From: a virus
DNA: 64,000 bases
IMG/VR virus record: IMGVR_UViG_3300033981_001962
Location: 1-64,000 of that record
Strand: one strand, 5' to 3'
Positions 17,351-26,391 of the stretch are shown in pieces (the first letter of the stretch is position 1; each line of letters opens with the position of its first letter). The translations under genes were made by a program, and so were the position numbers. The notes beneath the pieces are model-generated. The model was not told the DNA's origin. It was given only the letters and a program-made list of their open reading frames with translations, and did no database searches.

Positions 17351-17375
17351 AAATAAGGGGCGTGTGTCGCCCCCT
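17351..17375 (-). terminator. GC-rich hairpin after ssb, overlapping a promoter start
   Basis: On the minus strand GGGGCG (17373-17368) pairs with CGCCCC (17362-17357) around a five-base loop, then a T-rich tract follows. It lies directly after the ssb stop and fits an intrinsic terminator. The same hairpin lies at the predicted +1 of the promoter at 17376-17405, so transcripts from that promoter would begin with it. Confidence 0.75.
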
Positions 17376-17405
17376 ATTATATAGATCACATATATATTAT
17401 GTCAA
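17376..17405 (-). promoter_or_regulatory. Candidate sigma70-type promoter upstream of the GT4 operon
   Basis: TTGACA at 17405-17400 and TATAAT at 17381-17376, both perfect consensus, with an 18-base spacer; TATATA at 17383-17378 gives a 16-base spacer. It starts three bases after the ssb stop codon and would drive the genes from 17321 downwards. Confidence 0.7.
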
Positions 17406-17407
17406 TC

Positions 17408-17779
17408 TCAGAAAGCTACTGATGATTCAGCAGTTACTGCATCTTTCTTATAGACTCTTGTTACTTTGGCAAAGTTATTAACTCTGACCTTTAATGTAGA
17501 GTGCTTGACTCCATCCTTTTCCCAAGAATCATTCCTTAAACTACCTTCGATCATAACAAGATCACCCTTTTTGAAAGACGATCCGATGACTTCAGCACCG
17601 CTATCCCACGCTTCACATTGGATATATGAAACAATCTTATCTTTTGTTCCATTAGCTCTTGTGAAATCCTTGGATACAGCAACCGTAAAAGAAACTACGG
17701 ATGTTTGCTTTTCTCCGCTACTAACAACACGTAGCTCTGGATCCCTAGTTAAATTACCTTTTAAAATTACAATATTCAT
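17408..17779 (-). CDS. ssb: Single-stranded DNA-binding protein
   Basis: About 123 aa from ATG 17779, chosen because AAGGAG stands seven bases upstream; a TTG six bases earlier is less likely. It is an OB-fold SSB: NIVILKGNLTRDPELR, SFTVAVSKDF, YIQCEAWDSGAEV, and a KGDLVMIEGSLRNDSWEKDG block. It coats ssDNA at the phage fork. The usual acidic C-terminal tip is absent; the protein ends in SSVAF, so contacts to host SSB-binding proteins may differ. It has its own promoter and is followed by a hairpin, so it is likely expressed as a single-gene unit. Confidence 0.95.
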   Translation of the reverse strand: MNIVILKGNLTRDPELRVVSSGEKQTSVVSFTVAVSKDFTRANGTKDKIVSYIQCEAWDSGAEVIGSSFKKGDLVMIEGSLRNDSWEKDGVKHSTLKVRVNNFAKVTRVYKKDAVTAESSVAF

Positions 17780-17824
17780 AAGCAATCTCCTTTAAGTTAA
17801 AACAAAAATACAATCAACACTTAT

Positions 17825-17852
17825 ATTATATCAGAATTCTAGCTCAAGTCAA
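17825..17852 (-). promoter_or_regulatory. Sigma70-type promoter of ssb
   Basis: TTGACT at 17852-17847, a 16-base spacer, and perfect TATAAT at 17830-17825 preceded by TGA (extended -10). The predicted start gives a leader of about 39 bases before the ssb ATG. Confidence 0.75.
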
Positions 17853-17854
17853 GA

Positions 17855-19459
17855 CTATACCAAAAAACATTTTTTTGCGATAATTGAATTATTTTTTTGG
17901 TTCTTTTGTCCATTAAACATCAACACTCGGCCCTCTAGCAGTAATTCCTTATATTTAGAAAAATCATCAGGAAACATAACAACAGAATCCAGACTACCAG
18001 CACCATCTGATAATCTCAAAAAACACATTTCTTGTCCTGGTGTTTTTCCTCTTTTAGTTACAATAACACTCATATTTTCAATTTCAGCTATTAGAAAAAA
18101 TTGTTTATTTTCAGGGAATGTCTTTATAGTTTTACAGTCAGTATTAGCGTATGACGAGTCATAGAAGTCCGTTTTAGCATACGATATCGATACGCCGAGT
18201 ATGTCTCTTTCATTATTAGAAACCCACTCAGGATCGTCTGTTAAAGCATAAGAAGGATCCGATAACTGGTTAAGTATACTTAAAACTTTTGGATGTCTAT
18301 TTTTAGATATTTTACTATTTGCTAGTAATAGCCTAACTATATCGCATGAATTATTAATTTTATTAGAATGTATAATTTCAAGACACTTACTAATTTCTTT
18401 ATCTGTTAATTCCAATATCAAATTTAATTCGAATAGCATTTTATTTCTGGAAATTTTAAGATAGTCTAAAGCTCCAGATAAGATTATAGCTTTAGCAGAT
18501 GACGAGTTGATATTTACCAAAATTCTTAATAATGTATTTGGCCAATCTAATGATGCAACATCTAAATTTTCTGTTATTGATAATATTTTTTGATAAACAG
18601 AATCCCCTAATCCTTTGATGTTCGTTAATCCGAAATATATTTTTCCATCAATAATAGCAAAATCTTTATTCTTGTGTTTTAATTGTGGTCCAAAAACACT
18701 AATGCCCATATCCTTTGCATTACTAATTAATTCTAACGTTTCTAATTGTGGATCAATTTTATCTTTAGCTAATCTAAGATATGATAAGAAAAAAATGGTT
18801 GGAAAGTGTGTTTTAGCATACGCTGATATATAAGCATTGATTGCGTAACTCACAGCATGGCTTTTATTAAAAGAATATCTTTGACTTTTTTCTATCCATC
18901 CGAATATTTGTTCGGCCTCATCTGTTGATACCTTAGCCATACTTCTAGTGCCATCTAAGAATTTGGTTTTAATCTTTGCCATTTCTTCTGGCTTTTTCTT
19001 TCCTATAGCCTTACGCAACATATCAGCTTCTTGCAAATTAAAGCCAGCTATATCTTTGGCTATTTCCATTGCTTGTTCTTGATATACCATTTCTCCATAA
19101 GTATTTTTCAAGATTGGCTCTAACGAACTATGAAAATAGTCTATAGATTCGTTACCGTTTTTTCTATCAATATAATGATATGATACGCTTTTTCCATCTC
19201 TATATGCTTCCAAGCATCCTGGTCTTAAAATACTAATCAAAGCGGATAATTCTTCTATATTAGTAGGCTTGAGTTTTTTACTCATTGCTTGCCCAAGGCG
19301 GCTCTCTAATTGAAAACATCCTTTGGTATTTCCTTCAGAGATTAAGTCCCAGGTTTTTTGACAACTAAAATTTATATTATGAATATCAAAATCGATAGAT
19401 GTTTTTTGTTTATCCAAACTATCGGTTGGGAACTCACAACCGCACTCAAACTTTATCAT
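17855..19459 (-). CDS. DNA polymerase III alpha, C-terminal half (fingers to OB fold)
   Basis: 534 aa. After a short N-terminal CGCEFP segment it aligns with the fingers domain of bacterial replicative polymerases: TKGCFQLESRLGQAM, ILRPGCLEAYRDGK, GEMVYQEQAMEIAKDIAGF and LRKAIGKKKPEEM. A helix-hairpin-helix (FGLTNIKGLGDSV) is near residue 275 and an OB fold from about 450. The catalytic aspartates are not here; they lie in the gene at 20307-22184. Two genes, a DnaQ-like exonuclease and a small protein, separate the halves. No intein motif is seen at the ends, so association is probably non-covalent. It overlaps the exonuclease gene by 14 bases. Confidence 0.9.
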   Translation of the reverse strand: MIKFECGCEFPTDSLDKQKTSIDFDIHNINFSCQKTWDLISEGNTKGCFQLESRLGQAMSKKLKPTNIEELSALISILRPGCLEAYRDGKSVSYHYIDRKNGNESIDYFHSSLEPILKNTYGEMVYQEQAMEIAKDIAGFNLQEADMLRKAIGKKKPEEMAKIKTKFLDGTRSMAKVSTDEAEQIFGWIEKSQRYSFNKSHAVSYAINAYISAYAKTHFPTIFFLSYLRLAKDKIDPQLETLELISNAKDMGISVFGPQLKHKNKDFAIIDGKIYFGLTNIKGLGDSVYQKILSITENLDVASLDWPNTLLRILVNINSSSAKAIILSGALDYLKISRNKMLFELNLILELTDKEISKCLEIIHSNKINNSCDIVRLLLANSKISKNRHPKVLSILNQLSDPSYALTDDPEWVSNNERDILGVSISYAKTDFYDSSYANTDCKTIKTFPENKQFFLIAEIENMSVIVTKRGKTPGQEMCFLRLSDGAGSLDSVVMFPDDFSKYKELLLEGRVLMFNGQKNQKNNSIIAKKCFLV

Positions 19460-20144
19460 TTAAAAAGGCGTCCTTAAATATAATCTTAGCAGATAAATTT
19501 CTATGTAGTCTCATAAATCTTAATAATATTTTGGCACAGTCTTTTACGTCTTTCAGAGCATCATGAGCACCATCTTTTGATATTCCCATATATTCTCTGA
19601 TCGTATCTAAAGAATAATTTTTGATATTGATATTTTCGAACCAATAGAATACCAAATTCATTATGTCGAGTACGTCTCTTGGATAAAATAAAGTGGTGAT
19701 ATTTTCTTTAGCATCAACATTTTTATATTTTTCGCTTAATCTTTGTATAATTTTCAGATCAAATCTATTTATATTATATCCAGCGGCAATAGGTGCGGAG
19801 AATATACTCTTTTTCTTATATCCAAAACAATTATATTTCTCTAGATAACTGACAAAAGCTTTCCATGAAACTTCTTGGGATGGATATTCGTTCCAAGCGG
19901 CGTATATCGCTTCTTGAGAACAACCTCTAACCTTTGAATGAAATTCGATTATATCAGTATCATACTTATAATCAGAATTATTCTCCATCGGTTCTGGTTT
20001 AAAAAAAGCATTAAATTCAGAATCTGGAACAATCTCTAGTTTAACGGGATCTATTATAACAGCCGCTAATTGTACTGGACTACAAACCAGAGGATTTGAT
20101 CCATCGGTTTCAAAGTCAAAAACACATATTTTTTTGGTCAGCAT
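19446..20144 (-). CDS. DnaQ-like 3'-5' exonuclease (DEDDh)
   Basis: 232 aa. Exo I is VFDFETDGSNP near residue 10, Exo II NINRFDLKII near 135, and Exo III HDALKDVKDCAKIL near 205, where His-Asp marks the DEDDh subclass. It removes 3' mismatches, and its place between the two polymerase halves, overlapping the C-terminal one, supports a proofreading role. Members of this family do the same as the E. coli epsilon subunit. A short spacer of two bases separates it from the small gene upstream. Confidence 0.85.
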   Translation of the reverse strand: MLTKKICVFDFETDGSNPLVCSPVQLAAVIIDPVKLEIVPDSEFNAFFKPEPMENNSDYKYDTDIIEFHSKVRGCSQEAIYAAWNEYPSQEVSWKAFVSYLEKYNCFGYKKKSIFSAPIAAGYNINRFDLKIIQRLSEKYKNVDAKENITTLFYPRDVLDIMNLVFYWFENINIKNYSLDTIREYMGISKDGAHDALKDVKDCAKILLRFMRLHRNLSAKIIFKDAFLNDKV

Positions 20145-20146
20145 AT

Positions 20147-20320
20147 TTATTGTACTTTTTCTACTTCATCCAACGGTTTTAGTACTGCCTTTTGTCCTGT
20201 GGTAAGAATCTGACAGTTATCTTTGATCTTGCAGCAACTGACCCTCATTTCTGGAGTCTTAATATACTCCTGATTATTGTGAATAAATTTTTCTCCAACC
20301 GCAACTTCATGAAATTTCAT
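20147..20320 (-). CDS. Small conserved phage-type protein
   Basis: 57 aa from ATG 20320, with AAGGAG six bases upstream; the start overlaps the end of the polymerase N-terminal half by 14 bases. The pattern FHEVAVGEKFIHNNQEYIK followed by an SCCKIKDNC cysteine cluster is typical of small beta-barrel proteins found widely in phages without known function. A similar layout occurs in the 58472-58711 gene. Possible metal binding by the three cysteines is inference. Confidence 0.65.
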   Translation of the reverse strand: MKFHEVAVGEKFIHNNQEYIKTPEMRVSCCKIKDNCQILTTGQKAVLKPLDEVEKVQ

Positions 20321-22184
20321 TTGAAACTCCTTTCTTGAGATATTCTGATATATACATGATTTTGTCCAACATAGCAACACCAAGGATATCAAATTTTACA
20401 ATTCCGATACTTTCCAAATCTTCCATTTCCATTCCGGCTATTCTAGTTTTTGTTTTAGTATCATACACCATGGGACATATGCTGGATAATTCGGTATCAG
20501 CAATAACGACGCCAGCCGCATGTTTAGATTGGTTCACTTTAGTTCCCTCTAATCTAATAGCCTGTTCAAATCTTTTGGCAAGCGGCCCCTGAAATTGTCC
20601 ATTATTATCAATATGACACCATTCTTTTAGTTTGTCTGGCTGGTTCTCCAATGCCCAACGTATAATTGACGATTCACCTGTTTCGTCTTTCATTTCTTGA
20701 AGTTCGTCTGCTATTTTAGCTTCATCGGGTATATTTTTAGTAATATTATTCATTTCTTCAAAACCAATATTACCATATACTCTTAATACGTCTTTAATAG
20801 CACCTCTACCTTTAATTGTATTGAATGTAACCATCTGTGAAACCTGACTAGATCCATACTTCATTTTAATATAAGAAATAATATCTTCTCTCTTTTCAAT
20901 GGGAACGTCAACATCAATATCCGGCATACTTACTCGATCACCAGTATTTCGTCCAGAGTTGTAGAATCTATCAAACAATAAACTATATCTTATCGGATCA
21001 ATATTGGTTATACCAATTAAGTAGGATACTAGACACCCGGCAGCACTACCTCGACCCGGTCCTGGAAGCCATTTGTTGTCTCTAACATGATTGACAATAT
21101 CTTGAACTATTAAAAAGTAACTACTAAGACCAGCTCCTTGTAAAATATCTAATTCATATTTGATTCTATCAACATAAATACTCTGCTGTTCTTTTGGTAT
21201 ATTATTTTGTATTTTATCTTTCCATCCTTTTCTGCATAGTTCTCTTAAGAATTCATCTGGAGCATCGCAACCAAATGGTGGCAATCTAGGTTTGCTTTCA
21301 ATTTCATAATTTTCGCACATATCAGATACTAATAGAGTATTATCTCTTTCTTCTTCTGTGTGCAGAGCGGCAATTTCTTCTTGAGATAAAATATGATAAT
21401 TATCAGAAGTAAAGAAACACCCCATTGGTATATCTTGATTTTGATTAATCTTTTTACTAATTTCTGGCATTGTGGTTTTTAGATTATTACACAATAGTAT
21501 TCTTTGATCTGAAGCATCCTCTTTATTCGCATAATGAGCGTCTGGAGTACATATAATTTTGGTTTTTGTAAATTGACCTAATGCCCTTACAACTTCTGTT
21601 AATTTCTTTTGTATGGGTAAATTTTCTTGATCCATTAATTGGGCTTCCAAGAATAAATTTTCTGGACCAAATATATCTTTTAATTGATCTATCAATCTGG
21701 TTCCTATATTTTTCCAATCAGGAATAATTTGATCATTTTCCGTAATTTTATCGGCCAATAAAGAACCTAGATGGCCGCAAATACCTATTAGGTTGCCGTC
21801 ACAGAATCTCTCCAGATTGTTTAAATCGATCCTAGGCTTGTGATAATAAAAGTCTGGTCTGTTGGACTCTGATACCAGATTGATTAAATTCTGCCACCCG
21901 GTTTTATTTTTGGCCAATACAATAAAATGGCTAAGTTCTTTATTTGACTTATCTTTTATAGAAGCATCTTCTGATATATACAACTCACATCCTAGAATTG
22001 GTTTTATACCAGCTTTCTTCATAACCTTGTGAAATTTAATAGCACCAGCTATATTACCGTGGTCTGTTAAAGCACAAGCGGTAGATCCTATTTCTAAACA
22101 TCTATCAGCTATTTGTTGAGGTTTAGATAAACCGTCTAATAGACTATACATCGAGTGACAATGTAAAGGATTATAAAATTTCAT
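20307..22184 (-). CDS. DNA polymerase III alpha, N-terminal half (PHP, palm, thumb)
   Basis: 625 aa. The PHP domain has intact metal ligands (LHCHSMYSLLDGL, ALTDHGNIAG, LGCELYI). The palm carries GPGRGSAAGCLVSYL near residue 365, the catalytic DID/VD pair in MPDIDVDVP near 425, and the third aspartate in VKFDILGV near 600. The protein stops about 25 residues after this third aspartate, which is the boundary between palm and fingers in E. coli alpha. The remaining domains are in the gene at 17855-19459. By homology this is the phage replicative polymerase. Its start overlaps the upstream nuclease stop as ATGA. Confidence 0.92.
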   Translation of the reverse strand: MKFYNPLHCHSMYSLLDGLSKPQQIADRCLEIGSTACALTDHGNIAGAIKFHKVMKKAGIKPILGCELYISEDASIKDKSNKELSHFIVLAKNKTGWQNLINLVSESNRPDFYYHKPRIDLNNLERFCDGNLIGICGHLGSLLADKITENDQIIPDWKNIGTRLIDQLKDIFGPENLFLEAQLMDQENLPIQKKLTEVVRALGQFTKTKIICTPDAHYANKEDASDQRILLCNNLKTTMPEISKKINQNQDIPMGCFFTSDNYHILSQEEIAALHTEEERDNTLLVSDMCENYEIESKPRLPPFGCDAPDEFLRELCRKGWKDKIQNNIPKEQQSIYVDRIKYELDILQGAGLSSYFLIVQDIVNHVRDNKWLPGPGRGSAAGCLVSYLIGITNIDPIRYSLLFDRFYNSGRNTGDRVSMPDIDVDVPIEKREDIISYIKMKYGSSQVSQMVTFNTIKGRGAIKDVLRVYGNIGFEEMNNITKNIPDEAKIADELQEMKDETGESSIIRWALENQPDKLKEWCHIDNNGQFQGPLAKRFEQAIRLEGTKVNQSKHAAGVVIADTELSSICPMVYDTKTKTRIAGMEMEDLESIGIVKFDILGVAMLDKIMYISEYLKKGVSNEIS

Positions 22185-23182
22185 TCTACTGCACCAGGAG
22201 CTTTGTATTTACCAAAAGAATGTCCATCCTTTTTATATTCTGATACAACGGCGTCCATACCCTTAATCTCTATATCGTGTTTTATTTGTTCGCATTTTGT
22301 CATTGGATAGTTTGGATTACAAACTTGATTATCTCTATATTCTATAATTGGTAATATCTTATTGTCGTTTTCAAAAGTTGTTTTACCAAAATGGCACAAC
22401 TTATTACACATCCATGTTTTATGTAATCTAGGTTTTTTAGTTTTCTTGATCACCTCAAATTTAGACTGTAACATTTTTTCTGTTTTTGCAAGATCGCTTT
22501 TATCAAAAAGTATAGAGAATGGACCTCCATCATTAATAAAATATATAGTCACAATCACATAATCATATTCTGGATATAAATGACTAACAGCATAATGATA
22601 AATCATCAATTGAGGATCATTCTGTAATTTTTCTGGAGTTTTTTCCTGTCCTGTTGCCCAATCAAGTCTTTTTCCAGTTTTCCAATCCACGATTTCTAAT
22701 GTATTATCGCTCACTTTGGTGATCAAGTCAATAGTTCCCTTAATAGCCAGATGTCCTTCTAGCTGACCTTCATCAGTAGAATATGAATATTTAGACCAAG
22801 GTTTTTTTATCTCTATATCAAAATGTTGCTCTGGACATACTATTTCTCTATTTCTCGGATCAAAAGCCCCACTATTAAATTCTATGGCTTTATAAACCCA
22901 GGTACGACAGTCTTTGAAGTCTTTGCTTTCCCAAACGTGATGGGAAAATTCACCAATATAGTAGTTATATACTTGTTCGATTAGAATATCTAAATCATAT
23001 TTATTAATATTTATATTACCAACTATTTCATCTTCTATAAATAATATTTTATCTTGTTGTGCTTTTTTGATAACAGCGAGCAATTCTAAAACTTTATGAC
23101 AGATTGTTCCTTTATCTGCTTTTTTATTAGATTGTCCACGCATACCCAAAACATATTCAATAAAATATTGTTGTTCGCACAT
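22181..23182 (-). CDS. RecB/Cas4-like PD-(D/E)XK nuclease
   Basis: 333 aa from ATG 23182. The active-site blocks are GTICHKVLE near residue 28 (His), GTIDLITKV near 150 (Asp) and LEIVDWKTGK near 165 (Asp, Lys), then QLMIYHYAV, as in PDDEXK_1 proteins. Four downstream cysteines (CNKLCHFG and CNP/KCE) could hold an Fe-S cluster as in Cas4/AddB. The family normally starts about 10-15 residues earlier with an S-S-x-x-x-Y..C motif; exactly such residues (RSSSYNTHS) are encoded in frame upstream without ATG, so a rare start near 23227-23233 is likely. It is probably a recombination exonuclease. Confidence 0.8.
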   Translation of the reverse strand: MCEQQYFIEYVLGMRGQSNKKADKGTICHKVLELLAVIKKAQQDKILFIEDEIVGNININKYDLDILIEQVYNYYIGEFSHHVWESKDFKDCRTWVYKAIEFNSGAFDPRNREIVCPEQHFDIEIKKPWSKYSYSTDEGQLEGHLAIKGTIDLITKVSDNTLEIVDWKTGKRLDWATGQEKTPEKLQNDPQLMIYHYAVSHLYPEYDYVIVTIYFINDGGPFSILFDKSDLAKTEKMLQSKFEVIKKTKKPRLHKTWMCNKLCHFGKTTFENDNKILPIIEYRDNQVCNPNYPMTKCEQIKHDIEIKGMDAVVSEYKKDGHSFGKYKAPGAVE

Positions 23183-23220
23183 ACTATGAGTATTGTATGA
23201 CGAACTCCGAAAATATGTAA

Positions 23221-23817
23221 TTATAATGGTAATATTCCTTTATTGGTTAGGAAATTAATAACAGTATCTATTTGCTCTCGTATAGACATACGATGATTAT
23301 CAATGACTAAATCAAAATGAGAATAATCATAATTATCAGGATCCAACGCAATCTCACTTTCGTGATCTGAATTGTATGGATTACGCATTAATTTTATAAC
23401 TACGCCTCCAGCATCCTTAATTGAAGAAACTTCGTTTGGAAATCTACAATCTGCAATTATTGCTATGTTAGGATTTTCAGTTTTAATTTTTGATATGGTG
23501 GCATCTGCCCATACATTATTTTGCATTTTTCTAAAAATATTTGTGCCAACAAATTGCATAACTTCTCTGGCTGTTAATTGATTATTATCCCAAAAGCAAT
23601 TTACTAGTTCATTTTTTTGGTCATCAGAACCGTAGCATTGATCATATGTTAATCCAAGTATATTCATGCAAATGTCTTTTTTGAGTGGATCAGCAAAATT
23701 ATATATCTTGCCACTATTATAGGGGACTATTGATCCATTCGCATATTTTAAAAGAGCTTCAGAGCAAGTTGTTTTCCCTGATTGTTTGCGACCAGCAAAT
23801 GCAATAATTTGTGTCAT
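23221..23817 (-). CDS. Deoxynucleoside monophosphate kinase
   Basis: 198 aa P-loop protein: AFAGRKQSGKTTCSEAL (Walker A) at residue 6, FADPLKKDICMNI near 45, and IIADCRFPNEVSSIK near 125, the signature of the T4 gene 1-type dNMP kinase family. It would phosphorylate dNMPs, including those from host DNA breakdown, to supply dNTP synthesis together with NrdJ and dCMP deaminase. It overlaps the upstream primase by four bases. Confidence 0.8.
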   Translation of the reverse strand: MTQIIAFAGRKQSGKTTCSEALLKYANGSIVPYNSGKIYNFADPLKKDICMNILGLTYDQCYGSDDQKNELVNCFWDNNQLTAREVMQFVGTNIFRKMQNNVWADATISKIKTENPNIAIIADCRFPNEVSSIKDAGGVVIKLMRNPYNSDHESEIALDPDNYDYSHFDLVIDNHRMSIREQIDTVINFLTNKGILPL

Positions 23818-24953
23818 ATTTTACTCTTAATTTCTGTGTCGATTTCTTCTATGGTCATTTCGGCAACATCTGGCTTATTGATACTTAGATTCACAATATT
23901 ATAAGTATTTTTACATTTCGTATAAATTATCTCAGCCGCTTTTTTACCAGCTAAATCATTATCCATAATAGTTATTATAGTCATAGCACCAGATCCATCC
24001 AATATGATTTTTTGTCTATCGCTTAATGACGAGCCAAACATGGCTACGCTATTATGAATACCGGCTTGTTCTAATCTCCATACGTTACCAGGACTTTCTA
24101 CAAGAATAACCTTTCCAGACTCTAGTATAGATTTTTTAGCAAACCAGAAATTGTATAAATGATTTTGGCTTTTGAATTCATAATTATGTTTCCATTTAGG
24201 GAATTTCCAACCTTCTGATTCTGATGGACAATTCTGATCATGGTAATATCCACATTTGTCACATTTGTCGAATATGCTTCTTCCTGTGCATCCTACTAAA
24301 AATTTGTAATCATTATCATAAATTGGTACAACAGCCCTATTGTACATTTCTTTATTAGATTTATTACATAACCCAACATCGTATTTTTCTAAAATATCGT
24401 TACTGAAACCTCTATTAATAAAATAATTGCAAGGATATTCTAGAGACTTTCTAACTTGTTGTCTGGTTATTAGTTGTTTAGGAGACTCTGCTTTAGTAAC
24501 GATATTATTAACGATATTAGTAAAATTAGTTTTCTCTATCTCGTGTTTTGATATTTTGATCTTGTGTACTTCTTGCTTTAGAAAGGCTTCTACAAACTCT
24601 ATAGTTTCTTCAAAAGATGCAGTATCGTCACCTTCTGTGACCCAGCCATAATTCTTATTCGACAGAACTCCCCTAATAAAGCCTATAATTGATCCTTTAA
24701 AAATTTTCTCGCATCCGTGCGTTCTGCATTTCCAGTTACCTCTATAAGATTCTCCTTCAGGATATAAATTAAAAGCAGATGGATTATCTCCATTGTGTAT
24801 GGGACAACTACCCGATATCATTTTGCCGTTATGTTTTAAATGACTTATAGATAATACTTGTATAAGATCATCTATACTATCGCACAACTTGTCGCAAATT
24901 ACTTTAAGCTGTTTTTGATTATACAAACGGGATGTTTTCTTCTGTGTTATCAT
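23814..24953 (-). CDS. DnaG-like primase
   Basis: 379 aa. An N-terminal zinc module has CPIHNGDNPSAF near residue 50 and CRTHGCEK near 77. The TOPRIM core has VILVESPGNVWRLEQAG near 290 (catalytic Glu) and MDNDLAGKKAA near 335 (DxD). A second CxxC pair (CDKCGYYHDQNC) is inserted near 238 before the TOPRIM domain. It makes RNA primers at the fork. It overlaps the helicase gene by 35 bases and lacks an obvious C-terminal helicase-binding domain, being shorter than cellular DnaG. Confidence 0.85.
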   Translation of the reverse strand: MITQKKTSRLYNQKQLKVICDKLCDSIDDLIQVLSISHLKHNGKMISGSCPIHNGDNPSAFNLYPEGESYRGNWKCRTHGCEKIFKGSIIGFIRGVLSNKNYGWVTEGDDTASFEETIEFVEAFLKQEVHKIKISKHEIEKTNFTNIVNNIVTKAESPKQLITRQQVRKSLEYPCNYFINRGFSNDILEKYDVGLCNKSNKEMYNRAVVPIYDNDYKFLVGCTGRSIFDKCDKCGYYHDQNCPSESEGWKFPKWKHNYEFKSQNHLYNFWFAKKSILESGKVILVESPGNVWRLEQAGIHNSVAMFGSSLSDRQKIILDGSGAMTIITIMDNDLAGKKAAEIIYTKCKNTYNIVNLSINKPDVAEMTIEEIDTEIKSKI

Positions 24954-26391
24954 TTTCTAGTACAAATGTATTTTTGTTATTCTTTTTGGTTCCTGTATTA
25001 TTAGAAATTTCTAATTTGGTTCTTCCTTCTGTGATTTTTGCACACCATCCTTTCATATGACAATTAATATAATCGTTATCATCTAATCCTCCGCCGTGAC
25101 GGCTAATTAATGGAACCAATTTGCGATTACCTTCTGACGGACCATCTTCGGCTATTTCTTCGTCGCTTTTGCGTTTAAATATACTGAAATTACTACATAG
25201 CCATATAATTCTATCTGATCCACTAGCCGTATCTGTACTTTCTTTGGTGATACCATCTCTATTTAATTGAATAAAAGCCACAATTGGCACTTGATATCTA
25301 ACAGCAAAATTATGAAGACTTGTCATCATAAATCCTAATAATTGATATTCTTTGAGGTCTTGACTAATACCAGAACTATCCATTAATTTTAGATAATCAT
25401 AAAATATAACACACTCTTTTGCTGTACCATCATCATTTAAACCAACCTCTTTAACTAACCATCTTCTCATGATGGCTAATTGATCTTCAAAGGGTTTTCC
25501 AGCTATGCTTTTATGGTATATTTTTAGAGATTTTAATTCGTTAACAGCTTTTGCTATTTTATTCTTTTTATCCGGAGAATCAGCAAACTTTCCGGTTTCT
25601 ATACTATTGATTTCGGTTTCGCTCATCATAGCAAGAATTCTATGAATATGATCTTGTTTATTCATTTCTGTATCCATATTTAATATGGGAATACCAAGAT
25701 CAGCAATATTTTTTCCTATATTATCGGACAAAAGCGTTTTTCCTGTTTTGGGTCTGGCCGCTATAACATTTACTGTTCCTCTTCTTAATCCTCCGCCAAT
25801 AGCCTGATCGTACACAGGAAATCCTGTTGGTATACCAACTTGATCTACTTTATTTTTTTCTAGATTTTCGATGTACTCATCAAGATTAGAACCTATTTGC
25901 TCCGGAGCAGAGTCAGTATCGTTAAGGAGCGACGTAAAATTAAAAACCGTATCCTCGGCTAGTCCTATAATCGAAGATATAGATTCGCTACCATTAATTT
26001 CTAATATTTTATCTTGTGCTTTTTCTAGTTGCTCCCTAAGTAATCTTGCAATTTCTAGCTTACGAATTTTAGCCGCAAACTTAGGTACATTTTCTTTATT
26101 AACAGGAAAATCTAAAACCGCCCTAAGATGTTGGGCCTCTTCTTTTTTGGATAAAATATGAGACACACCAACTTCTTGAGCCACAGAATATATAGATGCG
26201 AGATCTATACTATTAGGACTATTCTTTTCACACAGATCTTTTAAGCACTTATATAGTATTTTATTACTATCAATGGTAAAAGAAGACTCTTGAAGTATAT
26301 CTGCAATATCAAGATAAACTTCCTCGCCATACTTACATATTCCTGCGAGTACCGCTCTTTCAGCAGAAGGATCAGATAAAATTATTGGCAT
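24919..26391 (-). CDS. DnaB-like replicative helicase
   Basis: 490 aa. The N-terminal helical domain (DPSAERAVLAGICKYGEEVY, about 1-150) is the DnaB_N type. The RecA-like motor from about 185 has GIPTGFPVYDQAIGGG, Walker A ARPKTGKTLL, MDTEMNKQD, and CVIFYDYLKLM (Walker B), followed by FIQLNRDG. It unwinds DNA 5'-3' ahead of the polymerase as a hexamer. It is co-encoded with the primase and sits just downstream of a small zinc-ribbon gene. Confidence 0.9.
   Translation of the reverse strand: MPIILSDPSAERAVLAGICKYGEEVYLDIADILQESSFTIDSNKILYKCLKDLCEKNSPNSIDLASIYSVAQEVGVSHILSKKEEAQHLRAVLDFPVNKENVPKFAAKIRKLEIARLLREQLEKAQDKILEINGSESISSIIGLAEDTVFNFTSLLNDTDSAPEQIGSNLDEYIENLEKNKVDQVGIPTGFPVYDQAIGGGLRRGTVNVIAARPKTGKTLLSDNIGKNIADLGIPILNMDTEMNKQDHIHRILAMMSETEINSIETGKFADSPDKKNKIAKAVNELKSLKIYHKSIAGKPFEDQLAIMRRWLVKEVGLNDDGTAKECVIFYDYLKLMDSSGISQDLKEYQLLGFMMTSLHNFAVRYQVPIVAFIQLNRDGITKESTDTASGSDRIIWLCSNFSIFKRKSDEEIAEDGPSEGNRKLVPLISRHGGGLDDNDYINCHMKGWCAKITEGRTKLEISNNTGTKKNNKNTFVLENDNTEENIPFV

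Noticed and set aside
19459-20307. Split intein at the polymerase III alpha break
   Set aside because: The N-terminal half ends without an intein block A cysteine region and the C-terminal half starts without the His-Asn plus nucleophile ending; the two genes between also argue against it.
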